This document shows positions 16,371 through 24,438 of a stretch of 35,483 nt of DNA, one piece after another. The notes under the pieces are model-generated. The model searched no databases, was not told the DNA's origin, and saw only the letters and a list, made by a program, of their open reading frames with translations. Every line of letters begins with the position of its first letter. The stretch's first letter is position 1. Source of the DNA: Flavobacterium tructae (GTDB lineage Bacteria > Bacteroidota > Bacteroidia > Flavobacteriales > Flavobacteriaceae); the NCBI RefSeq assembly GCF_002217475.1, contig NZ_MUHH01000026.1, positions 28,139 through 63,621 of the forward strand, written 5' to 3'. The translations under genes and the position numbers were made by a program.

Positions 16371-16525
16371 TTTATTATCTTTAGGTAAAGAATAAAATAT
16401 CCACGTATTTTTTCTTAAAAAACCTATTTATCCACATACTAAAACAACAACATCTCCGTTGTTAGCTAAAACCAAAACCGTACTGCCTATGATTTAACGT
16501 TACCTAACCTTAAAATCCAAAAATC
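16371..16525. other. Spacer between sigma factor and TonB-like gene with small hairpin
   Basis: 155 bp without a gene. It holds a short inverted repeat AACAAC/GTTGTT (16446-16463) and an ACCTAACCTTAAAATCC run just before the next start. No full TTG-N19-TAnnTTTG promoter seen. An alternative-sigma promoter recognised by the upstream ECF factor would be expected here if the two genes are linked, but I cannot identify one. Confidence 0.4.
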
Positions 16526-17347
16526 ATGACTAAATCAAACATCTACGAAACCAATTGGACCGATCTTGTTTTCGAAAACAAGCACAAAGAGTACGGCGCT
16601 TATCAATTACGCCAGGAAAATTCCAAAACTACAGTTACAGCACTATTTATGGGATTGCTATTATTGGCAGGTATAGGAAGTGCGTCGGTGTTGATTAATA
16701 AGTTTGGGAAACATGGCCCTGTAGAAACAGAACCAACTGTTTTTTCGGTTCCAATAAGACCTACAGACATACCAATTCCGGCACAACCACAACCACCAGC
16801 TCCACCTGTAGCACCTCAGCAGACTGCCGCTGCAGCACCCGTTACCAGTACACAATTGGTAAATCCGGTTGTAACAGCCGCAACTCAGGCCACACCCGAT
16901 GTTATTGCAGTAAACACAGACAATCATCCTGTTGTTGACAATGCAAACACCGGAACAGGAAATGCCGTAAATGCATTACCGGCAAGTGGCGGTGGCGTAG
17001 AAACTACAGCTTTAACCGGAGAAAGTAAAGATCCTGTTAATGTAGCCATCTTAGACAAACTACCTGAATTTCCGGGAGGAATGACTAAGTTCTATACTTA
17101 TGTAGGAAACAATTTCAACAGACCGGAACTGGATGCTGAAAAAACCTTAAGAGTGTATGTATCTTTTGTAATTGAAAAAGACGGTTCCATTACAGACATC
17201 ATGGTAAAAAACGATCCGGGATACGGAATCGGAAAAGAGGCCATCAGGGTATTAAAATCATTAAAAACAAAATGGAGCCCGGGTATTTTAAACGGAAAAC
17301 CTGTTCGAACTGCTTATAACCTTCCCATCACAATAAAAACAGAATAA
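16526..17347 (+). CDS. TonB-like energy transducer
   Basis: 273 residues. A cytosolic start typical of Bacteroidota TonB-like proteins (WTDLVFENKHKEYGAYQLR) leads into one membrane helix at about 39-58, a Pro/Ala/Thr-rich periplasmic spacer (75-125, e.g. PAQPQPPAPPVAP) and a TonB C-terminal domain (~185-273) with LPEFPGGMTKFYTY, VYVSFVIEKDGSITDI and the LPITIKTE end. TonB proteins transmit proton-motive force to outer-membrane receptors. No exbB/exbD or TonB-dependent receptor is in the window, so partners must be elsewhere. A strong hairpin terminator follows 13 bases after the stop. Confidence 0.92.
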   Translation: MTKSNIYETNWTDLVFENKHKEYGAYQLRQENSKTTVTALFMGLLLLAGIGSASVLINKFGKHGPVETEPTVFSVPIRPTDIPIPAQPQPPAPPVAPQQTAAAAPVTSTQLVNPVVTAATQATPDVIAVNTDNHPVVDNANTGTGNAVNALPASGGGVETTALTGESKDPVNVAILDKLPEFPGGMTKFYTYVGNNFNRPELDAEKTLRVYVSFVIEKDGSITDIMVKNDPGYGIGKEAIRVLKSLKTKWSPGILNGKPVRTAYNLPITIKTE

Positions 17348-17360
17348 CAATAAAAAACGA

Positions 17361-17386
17361 AAAAGCAGAATTTAGGTTCTGCTTTT
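17361..17386 (+). terminator. Intrinsic terminator of the TonB-like gene
   Basis: Perfect 10-bp arms AAAAGCAGAA and TTCTGCTTTT with a 6-base loop, followed by more T residues. Confidence 0.9.
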
Positions 17387-17423
17387 TTTATTTCATTAAG
17401 TGCCTCCCCATTCTTAATTAAAT

Positions 17424-17476
17424 CCTTAAGCAGTAAAAAAAAATAACAAAATAAGTTACTTTTACTGCTCCTTAGG
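17424..17476 (+). promoter_or_regulatory. Inverted repeat in the leader of the PH-domain gene
   Basis: AGCAGTAAAA (17429-17438) pairs with TTTTACTGCT (17460-17469); the flanks TCCTTA and CCTTAGGA add imperfect outer pairing. The loop is about 21 bases. It lies between the upstream terminator and the next start codon, about 36 bases upstream of that start, and could be an operator or a 5' UTR hairpin. Confidence 0.5.
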
Positions 17477-17512
17477 AGAAAAATCAAATCTATTAAAATT
17501 AAAAACTAAAAA

Positions 17513-17893
17513 ATGGGAATATTTTCAGCTATTCTAGGTAATGCCGGCTCTGTTAGCCAGGAGGAGTTAGTAAAAAAATACGGGCAGCTTTTAACAGACA
17601 GAGAAGAAATCGAAATGGGTTTTAAACTGCTTCGCGATACTTTTATCTTCACCAACAAAAGATTAATTCTGGTTGATGTACAAGGATTAACAGGAAGCAA
17701 AACAGAATACAAATCTATCGCTTACAAAAGTATTACACGTTTCAGTGTAGAAACAGCAGGAACTTTTGATTTGGATGCCGAACTAAAAATCTGGGTAGCA
17801 AGTGAATTACAACCAAGCATTGTAAAACAATTTAACAAATCGGTAAACGTGTACGATGTACAAAAAGTACTGGCATTTCACGTTTTAGGTTAA
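17513..17893 (+). CDS. Bacterial PH-domain protein (bPH_1 type)
   Basis: 126 residues, a single domain. The pattern LVKKYGQLLTDREEIEMGFKLLRDTFIFTNKRLILVD followed by a GSKTEYKSIAYKSITRFSVETAGTFDLDAELKIW strand region is typical of bacterial pleckstrin-homology proteins of the PF08000 type. These soluble proteins form ring-like oligomers in known structures; their cellular role is unsettled and often proposed to be stress-related. The gene is monocistronic, with a hairpin in its leader and a strong palindromic terminator shared with the convergent peptidase gene. Confidence 0.9.
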   Translation: MGIFSAILGNAGSVSQEELVKKYGQLLTDREEIEMGFKLLRDTFIFTNKRLILVDVQGLTGSKTEYKSIAYKSITRFSVETAGTFDLDAELKIWVASELQPSIVKQFNKSVNVYDVQKVLAFHVLG

Positions 17894-17905
17894 ACCTTAT
17901 ACAAC

Positions 17906-17937
17906 AAACCCGACAGGTTTTAAAACCTGTCGGGTTT
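17906..17937. terminator. 32-bp perfect palindrome, bidirectional terminator
   Basis: AAACCCGACAGGTTTT joins directly to its reverse complement AAAACCTGTCGGGTTT with no spacer. It sits between two convergent genes (stops at 17893 and 17961), as expected for a two-way terminator. The CCCGACAGG core is a word I associate with dispersed flavobacterial palindromes (recollection, not checked). Confidence 0.85.
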
Positions 17938-17960
17938 AGTTTACGCGACTCAAGATAAAA

Positions 17961-18824
17961 TTATTTTTTCTTTTTAGCTGGAGCTTTCTTCGCAGGAGTT
18001 CCTTTTTTAGCCGGAGCAGTATTTACAATTTTCTGCTGTACATACGGTTTATACAAACCATCTTTCTCAGCTCTTTTCTTAGCATCTTCAGCTCTTTGTT
18101 TTGAATCCGGATGTGAACTCATCATCTGATCGATAAAGGAAGCTTCATTACCTTCACTCATCTTAGCCAGAATTCTAAATGCCGATTCTTCAGCATTTAC
18201 ATTGTAACCGTTTTTCTTTAAAAATTCATAAGAAAACAAATCGGCTTCTGCTTCTTGCTTACGGCTGAACTTACTGTCGATAATAGCACTACCTATTTTA
18301 CCTAACTGACTGTCGGTAACACTTGCAATCGTAGCTGATTGAGAAGCAGCTCCTTCTAACAAAGCTTCTTTTCTATAAGCCGCTTTAATTGCGTCTCTGG
18401 AATCCTGATTCGCTACGTGACCAATTTCGTGACCAATTACTGCCAATAATTCATTGTCATCCATAATATCCATCAATCCTGAATATACTCGTACACTCCC
18501 ATCAGCAGTTGCAAAAGCATTAACTTCTTTTACTTTATAAACTTTATAATTTAAAGTGTAACCGTCACCCGCAGTATGCTTTCCAAAAACTCTGTTCAAT
18601 CTTAGAGTATACGGATCAGTCGCAGCTGCAACCTGATTTTCAGCATCCATTTTATCAACAGCAGCTTTTGATAAAGCAGCGGCATCAGCATTGCTAAAAG
18701 TAAAACCGCTAACTCCTTTTTGAACAGCACCCAATGCTTTTTCACCAAAATTAATCTGCGCATTTATTTTTGTAAAACCAAAAGCGGCAAACAAAACTCC
18801 CAATACTATAAATTTCTTTTTCAT
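17961..18824 (-). CDS. M48 family zinc metallopeptidase, exported
   Basis: 287 residues. The N-terminal signal peptide (FIVLGVLFAAFGFTKINAQ) predicts export. The peptidase core has HEIGH at 132-136 with Glu133 catalytic and the third zinc ligand in QEAEADLFSYEFL. The SSHPDSKQRAEDAKKRAE segment is typical of the BepA/LoiP-like M48C group, which degrades or helps assemble outer-membrane proteins. No TPR domain follows. Instead the protein ends in a lysine/proline/alanine-rich tail (PAKKGTPAKKAPAKKKK). The gene is alone, with a -7-like element 27 bases upstream. Confidence 0.93.
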   Translation of the reverse strand: MKKKFIVLGVLFAAFGFTKINAQINFGEKALGAVQKGVSGFTFSNADAAALSKAAVDKMDAENQVAAATDPYTLRLNRVFGKHTAGDGYTLNYKVYKVKEVNAFATADGSVRVYSGLMDIMDDNELLAVIGHEIGHVANQDSRDAIKAAYRKEALLEGAASQSATIASVTDSQLGKIGSAIIDSKFSRKQEAEADLFSYEFLKKNGYNVNAEESAFRILAKMSEGNEASFIDQMMSSHPDSKQRAEDAKKRAEKDGLYKPYVQQKIVNTAPAKKGTPAKKAPAKKKK

Positions 18825-18850
18825 GTTCTATAATGATTACAATTTAACAA

Positions 18851-18858
18851 CAAATGTA
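18851..18858 (-). promoter_or_regulatory. -7 element of the M48 peptidase gene
   Basis: The minus strand reads TACATTTG, an exact -7 consensus match, 27 bases from the start codon. No TTG at the right distance was found. Confidence 0.5.
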
Positions 18859-19130
18859 GTACAAACCCAATTCCGTTTGAATTGCATTTCGACTAATTTT
18901 TTAACAAATAAAGATATAAATTTTAAATGAGTAAAAATGAGCAGTCAAACAAAATCGTCACTCTAACTCGAATTGGCAAACAAAAAAGAGGCATTTTATT
19001 CCGCATCAATGCTTTAAAAATAAAATTTTAACACTCTTACACGATTATTACCAAAAGTGCGTTATAAAAACTCCAAGTCTGTCAGTACCAAATTAAATCT
19101 TAAACGAATCTCCAAATAAACTACATTGCT

Positions 19131-19138
19131 TATCTTTG
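19131..19138 (+). promoter_or_regulatory. -7 element of lipA
   Basis: TATCTTTG, an exact -7 consensus match, 18 bases before the lipA ATG, giving a leader of only about 12 bases. The -33 TTG is not evident. Confidence 0.5.
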
Positions 19139-19156
19139 TACTTTGAATTTTGATAT

Positions 19157-20023
19157 ATGGAAACAGTCACTGAAAATATACCAACAGGAAAACCTAAATG
19201 GTTAAAGGTTAAACTTCCTATTGGACAAAAATACACTGAACTTCGTGGTTTGGTTGATAAGTATAGTCTAAACACTATTTGTACTTCCGGAAGCTGCCCA
19301 AATATGGGAGAATGCTGGGGTGAAGGTACCGCTACTTTTATGATATTGGGAAATGTATGTACCCGTTCCTGTGGTTTCTGCGGTGTAAAAACCGGACGCC
19401 CTGAAACGGTAGATTGGGATGAACCTGAAAAAGTAGCCCGCTCTATAAAAATTATGAACATTAAACATGCCGTAATTACAAGCGTAGACAGGGATGATTT
19501 AAAAGACGGCGGCTCAATTATCTGGATTGAAACGGTAAAAGCAATCCGAAGAATGAATCCGAATACGACTCTTGAAACCCTGATTCCTGATTTTCAGGGA
19601 ATCGAAAGAAATATAGATCGTATTGTTGAAGCCAATCCTGAAGTGGTTTCACACAATGTTGAGACTGTTCGTCGTTTGACTCGTGAAGTCCGTATTCAGG
19701 CAAAATACGATCGTAGTCTGGAAGTCTTACGTTACCTGAAAGAAAAAGGAATCAACAGAACCAAATCCGGAATTATGCTTGGACTTGGAGAAACTGAAGA
19801 AGAGGTTTTTCAAACGATGACTGATTTACGAAATGCAAATGTTGATGTGGTTACTATTGGGCAATACCTTCAACCAAGTAAAAAACATTTGCCTGTAAAA
19901 GAATTTATAACACCTGATCAATTTGCCCGTTATGAAAAATTTGGTCTTGAATTAGGTTTCCGTCACGTAGAAAGCGGACCACTGGTTCGTTCTTCTTACA
20001 AAGCACAAAAACACATTTTATAA
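19157..20023 (+). CDS. lipA: Lipoyl synthase
   Basis: 288 residues, full length. Radical-SAM enzyme inserting two sulfurs into protein-bound octanoyl chains to make lipoyl cofactor. Both [4Fe-4S] cluster motifs are complete: the auxiliary cluster [12 protein letters not shown] (C42, C47, C53) and the SAM cluster CTRSCGFC (C68, C72, C75). The C-terminal [10 protein letters not shown] supplies the conserved Arg-Ser-Ser ligand region. lipB is not adjacent. It is followed after a stem-loop repeat by gap on the same strand. ATG start with a very short leader. Confidence 0.98.
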   Translation: METVTENIPTGKPKWLKVKLPIGQKYTELRGLVDKYSLNTICTSGSCPNMGECWGEGTATFMILGNVCTRSCGFCGVKTGRPETVDWDEPEKVARSIKIMNIKHAVITSVDRDDLKDGGSIIWIETVKAIRRMNPNTTLETLIPDFQGIERNIDRIVEANPEVVSHNVETVRRLTREVRIQAKYDRSLEVLRYLKEKGINRTKSGIMLGLGETEEEVFQTMTDLRNANVDVVTIGQYLQPSKKHLPVKEFITPDQFARYEKFGLELGFRHVESGPLVRSSYKAQKHIL

Positions 20024-20041
20024 AAAAGTCTAACCGTTTAT

Positions 20042-20101
20042 TTGTTCAATCGTTTAATCGTAAGTACGGTTAAACCAGTCGACGATTAAACGATGTAACA
20101 A
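20042..20101. repeat. Stem-loop repeat CGTTTAATCGT...ACGATTAAACG between lipA and gap
   Basis: Perfect 11-bp arms (20051-20061 and 20082-20092) with a 20-base loop that itself contains TACGGTTAAACC, plus outer TTGTT/AACAA words. It ends just before the gap start and could form in the lipA-gap transcript. It resembles other flavobacterial AATCGTTTAATCG intergenic words (recollection). Confidence 0.65.
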
Positions 20102-20114
20102 ACAATCGAAAAGC

Positions 20115-21113
20115 TTGAAAACAAGAATTGCTATAAACGGTTTTGGAAGAATAGGCCGAAATTTATTTCGCTTACTTTTAAACCATCCTGAAATTGAAGT
20201 AATTGCCATTAACGACATTGCTGACAACAAAACCATGTCGCATTTGATAAAATACGACAGTATTCATGGAGTCTTACCTTTTAAAGTCAGTCATGACGAG
20301 GAAGGAATTATTGTTGATGGAAAACATTTTTTCTTTTTCCATGAAAAAAGTATCGCTAATCTGGATTGGAAAAGTCACCAGATAGATTTTGTAATTGAAT
20401 CAACAGGAAAATTTAAAACGCACGAAGAACTAAACGCCCATATTGAAGCCGGAGCAAAAAAGGTAATCCTTTCGGCTCCATCAGAAGTTGACACCATCAA
20501 AACAGTAGTATTAGGAGTTAACGAAGCTATTCTTGACGGAAGCGAAAACATTGTTTCGAATGCAAGCTGCACGACAAACAATGCGGCTCCAATGATAAAA
20601 ATCATCGATGAACTGTGTGGAATTGAGCAGGCTTATATCACAACGATACACTCTTACACCACAGACCAAAGCCTTCATGACCAACCACATAAGGACTTAC
20701 GTCGTGCGAGAGGTGCAAGCCAGTCGATTGTTCCAACAACTACAGGTGCAGCTAAGGCATTAACAAAAATTTTCCCTAACTTGCATCATAAAATCGGAGG
20801 ATGCGGAATTCGTGTTCCTGTTCCCGATGGTTCCTTAACAGACATAACGTTTAACGTAAAACGTGCTGTTACGATTGAAGAAATAAATAAAGCATTTGAA
20901 GAAGCCTCAAAAACAAATTTAAAAGGAATACTGGATTACACAGAAGATCCAATCGTTTCTGTTGATGTAATTGGCAACACACATTCGTGTTTGTTTGATG
21001 CTCAATTAACTTCGGTTATTGACAAAATGGTAAAGGTTGTGGGTTGGTACGATAACGAAATTGGATACTCATCAAGATTGATCGATTTAATTTTACTAAT
21101 AAGAAAAACCTAA
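20115..21113 (+). CDS. gap: Glyceraldehyde-3-phosphate dehydrogenase
   Basis: 332 residues. NAD-binding INGFGRIGRN begins at residue 7, the catalytic Cys is C152 in SNASCTTN, and THE catalytic His lies in TTIHSYTTDQ. The substrate-binding RARGASQSIVPTTTGAAKA and the C-terminal WYDNEIGYSSRL are intact. The start is TTG at 20115: it gives the exact family N-terminus, and the next Met is at residue 41 inside the Rossmann fold. It catalyses the reversible oxidative phosphorylation of glyceraldehyde 3-phosphate. Whether this is the glycolytic or gluconeogenic isoenzyme is not decidable here. The histidine kinase follows after 26 bases. Confidence 0.97.
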   Translation: MKTRIAINGFGRIGRNLFRLLLNHPEIEVIAINDIADNKTMSHLIKYDSIHGVLPFKVSHDEEGIIVDGKHFFFFHEKSIANLDWKSHQIDFVIESTGKFKTHEELNAHIEAGAKKVILSAPSEVDTIKTVVLGVNEAILDGSENIVSNASCTTNNAAPMIKIIDELCGIEQAYITTIHSYTTDQSLHDQPHKDLRRARGASQSIVPTTTGAAKALTKIFPNLHHKIGGCGIRVPVPDGSLTDITFNVKRAVTIEEINKAFEEASKTNLKGILDYTEDPIVSVDVIGNTHSCLFDAQLTSVIDKMVKVVGWYDNEIGYSSRLIDLILLIRKT

Positions 21114-21139
21114 GATTCATTGTAAAAGCATTGCCATAC

Positions 21140-23308
21140 ATGAAACACTATCTTTTTATTGTTGTTTGTCTATTAAATTCGTTTTTGTACTCTCAATCTA
21201 AAAAGAGTACGGATAGCGTTTCCTATTATAACAAACTAACGGACACCAATCTCAGCAATAAAAAATACGAAAAGGCAATTTATTACACCGAAAAATCAAT
21301 TGACTTTTGTGAGGCCAACAATAAATTAGAAAACCTGGCCAATCAGACTTTTAAGCTTGGAAAAATTTATTACCAGCAAAAAAATTACGCAGAAGCTCTA
21401 AAAAACTTTCACAAAAGCGTTGCTCTGTTTGAAAACACAAAGCCAACCTGCACAAAAGTTTTGGCATTGCACTATATTGGCTTAACCAATACCACAAAAA
21501 GCAATTACGAAACTGCGGCAATCTACTACCGAAAAGCCGAAGAGCTTTTAAACCAGCTAAAGATTAAGGATCATGCCGAAATACTAAACTATCAAAAAGC
21601 AATAGCTTTAAAAACTGCTAAAAACCTGCCTTTAGCAGCTGAAACTTTTCACAAAATAACACAACGGCCGGACAATACTGAGATCCTAAAAACCAAAACC
21701 GATTCGTATTATCAACTAGGCTTAATTGAAACACAACTGAAACGAAATGATTCGGCTATCGTTTATTTTGAAAACGCTTTAAATTATAATGCCAAAATAA
21801 ATAATCTGGCCCAAAAATCAAAAATCGTTCTGGCCATCAGTCAGTATTACAGACAAAATAAAAAATTTGACCTTGCTTACTCGTACCTGGAAGAACATTA
21901 TCAGTTAGAGAATTACGTCTTAAAGCTAAAAAACACTCAAACGGATCACGATGAATTCGAAAAATTCAAGAAAAACGAATCCTTAAAAGCCAGTATTAAA
22001 AAGGAAAGCGAAGAGAAAATTCAGTTAAAAACCTACCGATATTCTAAACTGGTAAGTATTCTGGCCATTGCTCTTATTTCGATCTTATCTCTTTTGAGCT
22101 TAGCATTGTACAAAAACAACATTATCAGAAATCAGAATAATTTACTGTTAAGAGAGAAAAACAAAGAACTCATTTTAGCCAAAAATAAAGCTGAAAAGGC
22201 ATCTAAAGCCCGAGCTGAGTTTTTATCGACAGTAAGTCATGAGCTGCGAACTCCTTTAAATGCCATTAACGGAATCACTCATTTATTACTGGAAGATAAC
22301 CCGAAGAAAAAACAACTAAAATATTTAGAGTCCTTGAAGTTCTCAGGAAATTACCTGACTACTTTTATCAATGAGATTCTGGAAATTAATAAAATTGATT
22401 CGACAAAGGTCGAAATAGAAAACATAAGCTTTAACCTGAAAGAGCTTCTTTTTAACATTCAGAGCTCATTAAAGGAACTGGCTACCGCCAACAAAAACTA
22501 CTTTAACCTTGAAATAGACGAGGCTATTCCGGATAATATAATTGGGGACCCTACAAAACTGTCTCAAATCATCCTGAATTTAATCAATAATGCTTTAAAA
22601 TTTACTCAAAACGGACATGTCAATGTAATTGCAAAATTATATGAATTGGAAGAAGACAACACAACCATCTACTTCGAGATTGTAGACACCGGAATTGGCA
22701 TCCCGGAAGATAAGCTTCAGACTGTTTTTGAAAGTTTTTCACAAGGATCGATAGAAGTAAACAGAAAATATGGCGGAACCGGCCTTGGACTTACGATTGT
22801 CAAAAAACTAATTGAGCTCTTAGGAGGAGAAATCAAACTAAAAAGCGAAGTTGGCAAAGGTTCAACTTTTACATTCAAACTAAATTTTAAGATCAACAAA
22901 GAACAATTGAAAACGATTGAAGAAATAAAACCATACAACGACGTACAATTAAATAACAAATCAATTCTGTTAATCGAGGACAACAAAATCAATCAAATGA
23001 TTACTCGAAAAATGCTTGAAAATAAAAACATCAGCTGCGAAATCATCGACAATGGTGAAGATGCGGTTGAGCTTTTAAAAGTAAAACGTTTTGACATGAT
23101 CCTCATGGACGTGCACTTACCGGGAATCAACGGAACAACGGCTACAAAACTTATCAGAGAGTTTGACAAAACCACTCCGATTATTGCTCTTACCGCTATT
23201 TCACTAGACGAAAACAGAGACATGCTGTTGTCTTACGGAATGAACGATGTGATTACAAAACCATTTGTTCCGGACGAATTCTACAGTATTATAGCCCGGT
23301 TTTTTTAG
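21140..23308 (+). CDS. TPR-containing hybrid sensor histidine kinase/response regulator
   Basis: 722 residues from the ATG at 21140 (a TTG three codons earlier is less likely). A signal peptide (FIVVCLLNSFLYSQ) leads into a periplasmic TPR array (~30-290), a short coiled segment, one membrane helix at about 302-323, a HisKA domain with SHELRTPLNAI (His367), a HATPase with the N, G1 (DTGIGIPEDKL) and G2 (GGTGLGLTIVKKL) boxes, and a C-terminal receiver with phosphoacceptor Asp657 (MDVHLPG) and the conserved Lys in TKPF. There is no DNA-binding output, so a separate HPt or regulator must act downstream. TPRs suggest a protein or peptide ligand or partner. It lies 26 bp after gap, possibly cotranscribed. 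Confidence 0.94.
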   Translation: MKHYLFIVVCLLNSFLYSQSKKSTDSVSYYNKLTDTNLSNKKYEKAIYYTEKSIDFCEANNKLENLANQTFKLGKIYYQQKNYAEALKNFHKSVALFENTKPTCTKVLALHYIGLTNTTKSNYETAAIYYRKAEELLNQLKIKDHAEILNYQKAIALKTAKNLPLAAETFHKITQRPDNTEILKTKTDSYYQLGLIETQLKRNDSAIVYFENALNYNAKINNLAQKSKIVLAISQYYRQNKKFDLAYSYLEEHYQLENYVLKLKNTQTDHDEFEKFKKNESLKASIKKESEEKIQLKTYRYSKLVSILAIALISILSLLSLALYKNNIIRNQNNLLLREKNKELILAKNKAEKASKARAEFLSTVSHELRTPLNAINGITHLLLEDNPKKKQLKYLESLKFSGNYLTTFINEILEINKIDSTKVEIENISFNLKELLFNIQSSLKELATANKNYFNLEIDEAIPDNIIGDPTKLSQIILNLINNALKFTQNGHVNVIAKLYELEEDNTTIYFEIVDTGIGIPEDKLQTVFESFSQGSIEVNRKYGGTGLGLTIVKKLIELLGGEIKLKSEVGKGSTFTFKLNFKINKEQLKTIEEIKPYNDVQLNNKSILLIEDNKINQMITRKMLENKNISCEIIDNGEDAVELLKVKRFDMILMDVHLPGINGTTATKLIREFDKTTPIIALTAISLDENRDMLLSYGMNDVITKPFVPDEFYSIIARFF

Positions 23309-23315
23309 AAAGGTA

Positions 23316-23347
23316 CTAAGGAGCTAAGGCTTTAAGTTACTAAGTTT
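23316..23347. repeat. 8-bp-periodic CTAAG repeat covering the end of lpxK
   Basis: Four units in strict register: CTAAGGAG, CTAAGGCT, TTAAGTTA, CTAAGTTT (23316, 23324, 23332, 23340). The lpxK stop codon and its last four sense codons are read from the opposite strand of the last two units. Same family as 27367 and 27793. Confidence 0.8.
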
Positions 23348-24354
23348 TTTTGTACGAACTCCAGAATAGTTGCATCGAAATTTTTACTGTTATTGATAAA
23401 GGTACTTTTTATTGGCAGATAGTACAATTGTGAAATCAATTTGGAATCTTTTAGTCGAACATAGTCTTTTTCTGTTGTAATGATTTTTCTATGATTGGCT
23501 TTTTCCAGAATATTTGCCACATCTACATCAGAAAAATGATGATGATCAGGAAAAGTCAAATAGTCCTCTTTTTCATTTTTCAAGTAATCAAAAAATGGTG
23601 TAGGTTTTGCGATTCCGGCTAAAAGCAATTTTGATTCTGATTTAATATCTTTTACAGCAAGTTGCTCTTCTTCATTATAAATAAAATCATCATAGTTAAT
23701 AAAAGTAAAATACAGCTGCTGGGAGCTCCTTAACTTTAATTTCAACCTGATTTCTTCCTGCTTTTCGTCAGACAATTCTTTTGGACATTTTGTTATAATT
23801 ACAATATTGGCACGATCCGCTCCGCTTCTGCTCTCACGCAGATTTCCGGTTGGCAGCATAAAATCATCTGCATACAAATCGTCATAGGAGCTTAACAGAA
23901 TATAAAACCCGGCTTTCACTTTTCGGTGCTGGTAGGCGTCGTCTAACAAAATCACTTCGGGTTTTTCTTTTTGCGAAAGCAATTGTGTAATTCCGTTTCT
24001 TCTGTTCGCATCAACGGCCACTTGAATATTGGGAAACTTTTGATAAAACTGAAACGGTTCATCGCCTAAAATTTCGGCATTAGAACTCTCACTCGCCAAT
24101 ACATAACCTTCTGATTTTCTTTTGTAACCCCTGCTTAAAGTGGCAACTTTATATTTCTGAGATAACAATCGGATAAGATATTCTATTTGTGGTGTTTTGC
24201 CTGTACCGCCAACACTAAGATTTCCAACCGCAATAACCGGAATATCAAATGAAGTCGATTTTAAAATTCCTTTGTCGAAAAGAAAATTTCTCACTGCAGT
24301 GACACATCCGTATAAAATCGCAAACGGAAAAAGTATTTTTCTAAGTACATTCAT
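23332..24354 (-). CDS. lpxK: Tetraacyldisaccharide 4'-kinase (lipid A biosynthesis)
   Basis: 340 residues. It phosphorylates the 4' position of the lipid A disaccharide precursor, using ATP, at the inner membrane. The Walker A type motif GNLSVGGTGKTP is at 44-55, with an N-terminal hydrophobic helix (about 5-22) that attaches it to the membrane. Other family segments are TLSRGYKRKS, LGDEPFQ, VDANR, LLDDAYQHRKV, LPTGNLRES and the C-terminal TTEKDYVRL. It stands alone, convergent with the kinase, and divergent from the Nif3-like gene. Its stop codon lies within an intergenic repeat, so the last residues (KNLVT) are probably repeat-derived. Confidence 0.96.
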   Translation of the reverse strand: MNVLRKILFPFAILYGCVTAVRNFLFDKGILKSTSFDIPVIAVGNLSVGGTGKTPQIEYLIRLLSQKYKVATLSRGYKRKSEGYVLASESSNAEILGDEPFQFYQKFPNIQVAVDANRRNGITQLLSQKEKPEVILLDDAYQHRKVKAGFYILLSSYDDLYADDFMLPTGNLRESRSGADRANIVIITKCPKELSDEKQEEIRLKLKLRSSQQLYFTFINYDDFIYNEEEQLAVKDIKSESKLLLAGIAKPTPFFDYLKNEKEDYLTFPDHHHFSDVDVANILEKANHRKIITTEKDYVRLKDSKLISQLYYLPIKSTFINNSKNFDATILEFVQKNLVT

Positions 24355-24438
24355 TCTACGAAAGTATAATATTTTTCGTTAATTTGTTTCAAGTTTACAC
24401 CACAAGGCAGGACTTAAAACCTGAAATAAAACTAAAAA

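Larger units (their letters stand above)
18825..19156. other. 332-bp divergent intergenic region between the M48 peptidase and lipA
   Basis: No gene or long repeat. It contains a -7 element for each side (18851-18858 minus, 19131-19138 plus) and otherwise AT-rich sequence in which I see no clear structure. Confidence 0.6.

Noticed and set aside
16661..16927. Cys/Trp-rich minus-strand frame opposite the TonB-like gene
   Set aside because: It is the antisense of the Pro/Ala-rich spacer, whose base composition produces these residues; no start region or homology.
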